Positions 4,889 through 5,976 of a DNA stretch of 5,976 nt are shown here, one piece after another. The translations under genes were made by a program, and so were the position numbers. The first letter of the stretch is position 1. Each line of letters opens with the position of its first letter. This DNA comes from Hungateiclostridiaceae bacterium UBA3934. Its GTDB lineage: Bacteria > Bacillota > Clostridia > Acetivibrionales > DTU013. The notes beneath the pieces are model-generated. The model saw nothing but the letters and a program-made list of their open reading frames with translations, had not been told where the DNA came from and ran no database searches. The stretch lies in NCBI GenBank assembly GCA_002385815.1, contig DGEE01000117.1, positions 1-5,976 of the forward strand, given 5' to 3'.

Positions 4889-4917
4889 AGTATATGTCCA
4901 CGCAAAATGTTGTATGC
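4889..4917 (-). promoter_or_regulatory. SigE-like sporulation promoter of ytxC
   Basis: On the minus strand GCATACA (4917-4911), a 14-nt spacer and CATATACT (4896-4889) closely resemble the SigE consensus (GHATATT, about 14 nt, CATACAHT): 5 of 7 and 7 of 8 positions match by eye. Transcription would start near 4882, leaving a leader of about 18 nt that still contains the GAAGGG site. CATATACTA also fits the SigK -10, but the AC of a SigK -35 is at the wrong distance. Confidence 0.5.
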
Positions 4918-5002
4918 AGTACAGGCCACATGCAAATTATCCCACGCATTTTACATATTTCCCTGTCTTTTCTGTTTTGCGGATGCATGAACCATTGTCA
5001 AA

Positions 5003-5017
5003 TGTCGCCTGGCGACA
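5003..5017. repeat. GC-rich 7-bp dyad upstream of ytxC
   Basis: TGTCGCC (5003-5009) and GGCGACA (5011-5017) are perfect inverted copies around one base, and CATTTG-like sequence flanks the dyad. It lies between the DUF6873 terminator and the ytxC promoter, about 85 bp from the latter. It may be an operator-like site or simply a second hairpin that backs up the terminator. No T-run follows it. Confidence 0.35.
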
Positions 5018-5022
5018 AATGC

Positions 5023-5044
5023 AAAAACAGCCGGCTCTCAGCTG
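5023..5044 (-). terminator. Intrinsic terminator of the DUF6873 gene
   Basis: On the minus strand CAGCTG (5044-5039) pairs with CGGCTG (5033-5028) across the 5-nt loop AGAGC, with one G-U pair. Five T residues follow directly (5027-5023). It lies about 94 nt after the DUF6873 stop codon and separates that gene from ytxC. The 3' region between (5045-5137) holds no gene that I can support. Confidence 0.6.
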
Positions 5045-5137
5045 CCGCCGTCCGACAGAACTGAACTGTCTTCAATGGCATCTGCGCTCCGCTTAGCATA
5101 CCAGCCTGATATATTATATGTTATTCGGGATGGTTAG

Positions 5138-5902
5138 TTACTGCGATCCGCTCAGCATCAGCGGGATAATGGAGCCAATATCCGTCACATACCCGTCAGA
5201 AAGCTGCAGGATGGTTTTGCCTCTTTCAGAAAGGAACGAGAGCATTGGACCGGAGCCCCTGAGCTTGTCGACGCTGCCGTTGACAGCGCAGACAGTGTCT
5301 GATATCATGCCGCAGGAGCCTCCTATGAAGCCGTGATCAAGCCCGGGAAGCCTTATGGAATCGCCGCATTCCAGGCGCAAAACGTCGATCCCCTTCTTTC
5401 TGGCAGCTCTCTCTATCCCCACGTCGGTCGTTATGACAGAGTTGCCGTCCACAGGCAGGATCGAGCATTTCGCGTATCCCTGTTCCACATGCACCGGTTC
5501 AATGCCGAGATGGTCCATATAAGCCTTGATTACCGGGTCAGTATATTTCAGATTGTGAAAATACCATTTCCCCACCCGGGCAACATTATATGCGATATCA
5601 TGCGGGTATTCCGGCGTCAGGACGCTTTCACCTTTTATCATGCGGAATCCGTATGCTTCAAGCCTCGAAACTGCCGCGGCATCCGTACCGGGCGCATAGA
5701 CGATCACGTTCCCGCCTATATGGTGCAGCATCATGTCAGGATGACATGAAACGGCCTCATACAGCCCGGGATGAGGGCGAAGCCTGATAAGCCCGATGCC
5801 GAGCGCACGTAATGTATCCTCTGATCTCCGGTCTATCCTTCCGTCGACAACGGCCAGGCCCACTTCACCTTCCGGCAGATTCGGCTGCTCAATATATTCC
5901 AT
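5138..5902 (-). CDS. DUF6873 family protein, GME (guanidino-modifying enzyme) fold
   Basis: A 254-residue protein that I recognise as DUF6873, a family assigned to the GME fold shared by arginine deiminase, agmatine deiminase and dimethylargininase. Its reaction is not known. I prefer the ATG at 5902 to the ATG at 5908: GGAG (5913-5910) lies 7 nt before the former and only 1 nt before the latter. Motifs include RPHPGLYEAVSCHPDMMLHH at 42-61, YPHDIAYN at 99-106, GYAKCSILPVD at 142-152, and TTDVGIERAARKKGIDVL at 158-175. A late HGFIGGSCGMI (190-200) has C197 after two glycines. In GME enzymes the nucleophilic Cys sits near the C-terminus after a Gly-rich stretch, so C197 is the natural candidate, with H54, H60 or H190 as possible partners (inference). 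There is no signal peptide, so it is probably cytosolic. A terminator follows. The upstream context is lost at the window edge. Confidence 0.85.
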   Translation of the reverse strand: MEYIEQPNLPEGEVGLAVVDGRIDRRSEDTLRALGIGLIRLRPHPGLYEAVSCHPDMMLHHIGGNVIVYAPGTDAAAVSRLEAYGFRMIKGESVLTPEYPHDIAYNVARVGKWYFHNLKYTDPVIKAYMDHLGIEPVHVEQGYAKCSILPVDGNSVITTDVGIERAARKKGIDVLRLECGDSIRLPGLDHGFIGGSCGMISDTVCAVNGSVDKLRGSGPMLSFLSERGKTILQLSDGYVTDIGSIIPLMLSGSQ

Positions 5903-5908
5903 GACCAT

Positions 5909-5976
5909 TCTCCGTCCAGTATATCGATAATAGCCGCGCGCTTCAACACCGTCTGCTTTTGCAGCTCCGGTTTTTT
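5909..5976 (-). other. Upstream edge of the DUF6873 gene, coding status unresolved
   Basis: These 68 bases precede the DUF6873 gene. Two minus frames are open to the window edge, including the gene's own, and the third stops at 5945-5943. An upstream minus gene could therefore end here, but nothing recognisable is visible. TTGAAG, 17 nt and TATACT (5923-5918) resemble a SigA promoter, but its predicted start (about 5911) would cut into the ribosome binding site, so I do not call it as one. Confidence 0.3.

Noticed and set aside
4998..5099. Minus-strand 33-codon frame from ATG 5099
   Set aside because: It has only a weak AGG upstream and reads through the intrinsic terminator at 5023-5044, so it is unlikely to be a gene.
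5333..5749. Plus-strand open frame of 138 codons
   Set aside because: It is antisense to the DUF6873 gene, with no start signal and no domain.
5918..5946. SigA-like promoter (TTGAAG, 17 nt, TATACT) before the DUF6873 gene
   Set aside because: The predicted start falls inside the ribosome binding site, which would leave an untranslatable or near-leaderless mRNA. More likely chance, or the gene is transcribed from beyond the window.
1..5976. Search for a defence system, mobile element or secondary-metabolite cluster
   Set aside because: No nuclease, transposase, integrase, toxin-antitoxin pair, methyltransferase or biosynthetic enzyme was recognised. The genes have separate promoters and terminators and look like conserved chromosomal genes.

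Overview
The window looks like chromosomal DNA of a spore-forming member of the Clostridia (Firmicutes). Three things support this: a YtxC-family sporulation gene, several families that I know mainly from Clostridia (DUF6062, DUF6873, a P-loop/Asp23 fusion), and strong GGAGG-type ribosome binding sites with moderate-GC genes and AT-rich spacers. Family names come from recognising motifs by eye; no database search was run. I see no transposase, phage gene, tRNA, rRNA or CRISPR array.

Layout. Positions 1-576 (minus) hold the N-terminal two thirds of an 8-oxoguanine DNA glycosylase (OGG/HhH-GPD family), cut by the window edge. It diverges from a DUF6062 gene at 774-1553 (plus), which encodes a duplicated CxxC...GFCxxH candidate metal-binding protein. 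The 197-bp divergent spacer holds an extended -10 promoter, a perfect 12-bp inverted repeat between the two outward-facing -10 boxes, and a second dyad in the DUF6062 leader. The other four genes are all on the minus strand. In transcription order they are: a DUF6873 protein of the guanidino-modifying-enzyme (GME) fold (5138-5902); YtxC (3950-4864); a P-loop NTPase fused to an Asp23/Gls24 domain (2705-3535); and a two-repeat DUF4397 protein without a signal peptide (1701-2435), which converges on DUF6062.

Transcription. Terminators follow the DUF6873 gene (5023-5044) and ytxC (3883-3916), and ytxC has a SigE-like promoter, so the minus genes look mostly monocistronic and not like one operon. 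The 414-bp gap between ytxC and the P-loop/Asp23 gene is the most unusual non-coding stretch. It carries a near-consensus promoter (TTGACA, 16-nt spacer, extended TGATAAAAT) whose transcript would run about 170 nt into a strong hairpin terminator without a convincing ORF. The P-loop/Asp23 gene then has its own promoter. This is either a small RNA gene or a long leader with a terminator that could be regulated.

Together. The genes do not form a recognisable pathway or defence system. They look like conserved clostridial housekeeping, sporulation and envelope genes of mostly unknown function. The best leads are the P-loop/Asp23 fusion, the orphan small transcript, the catalytic-looking DUF6873 protein and the duplicated zinc-ribbon-like DUF6062 protein.
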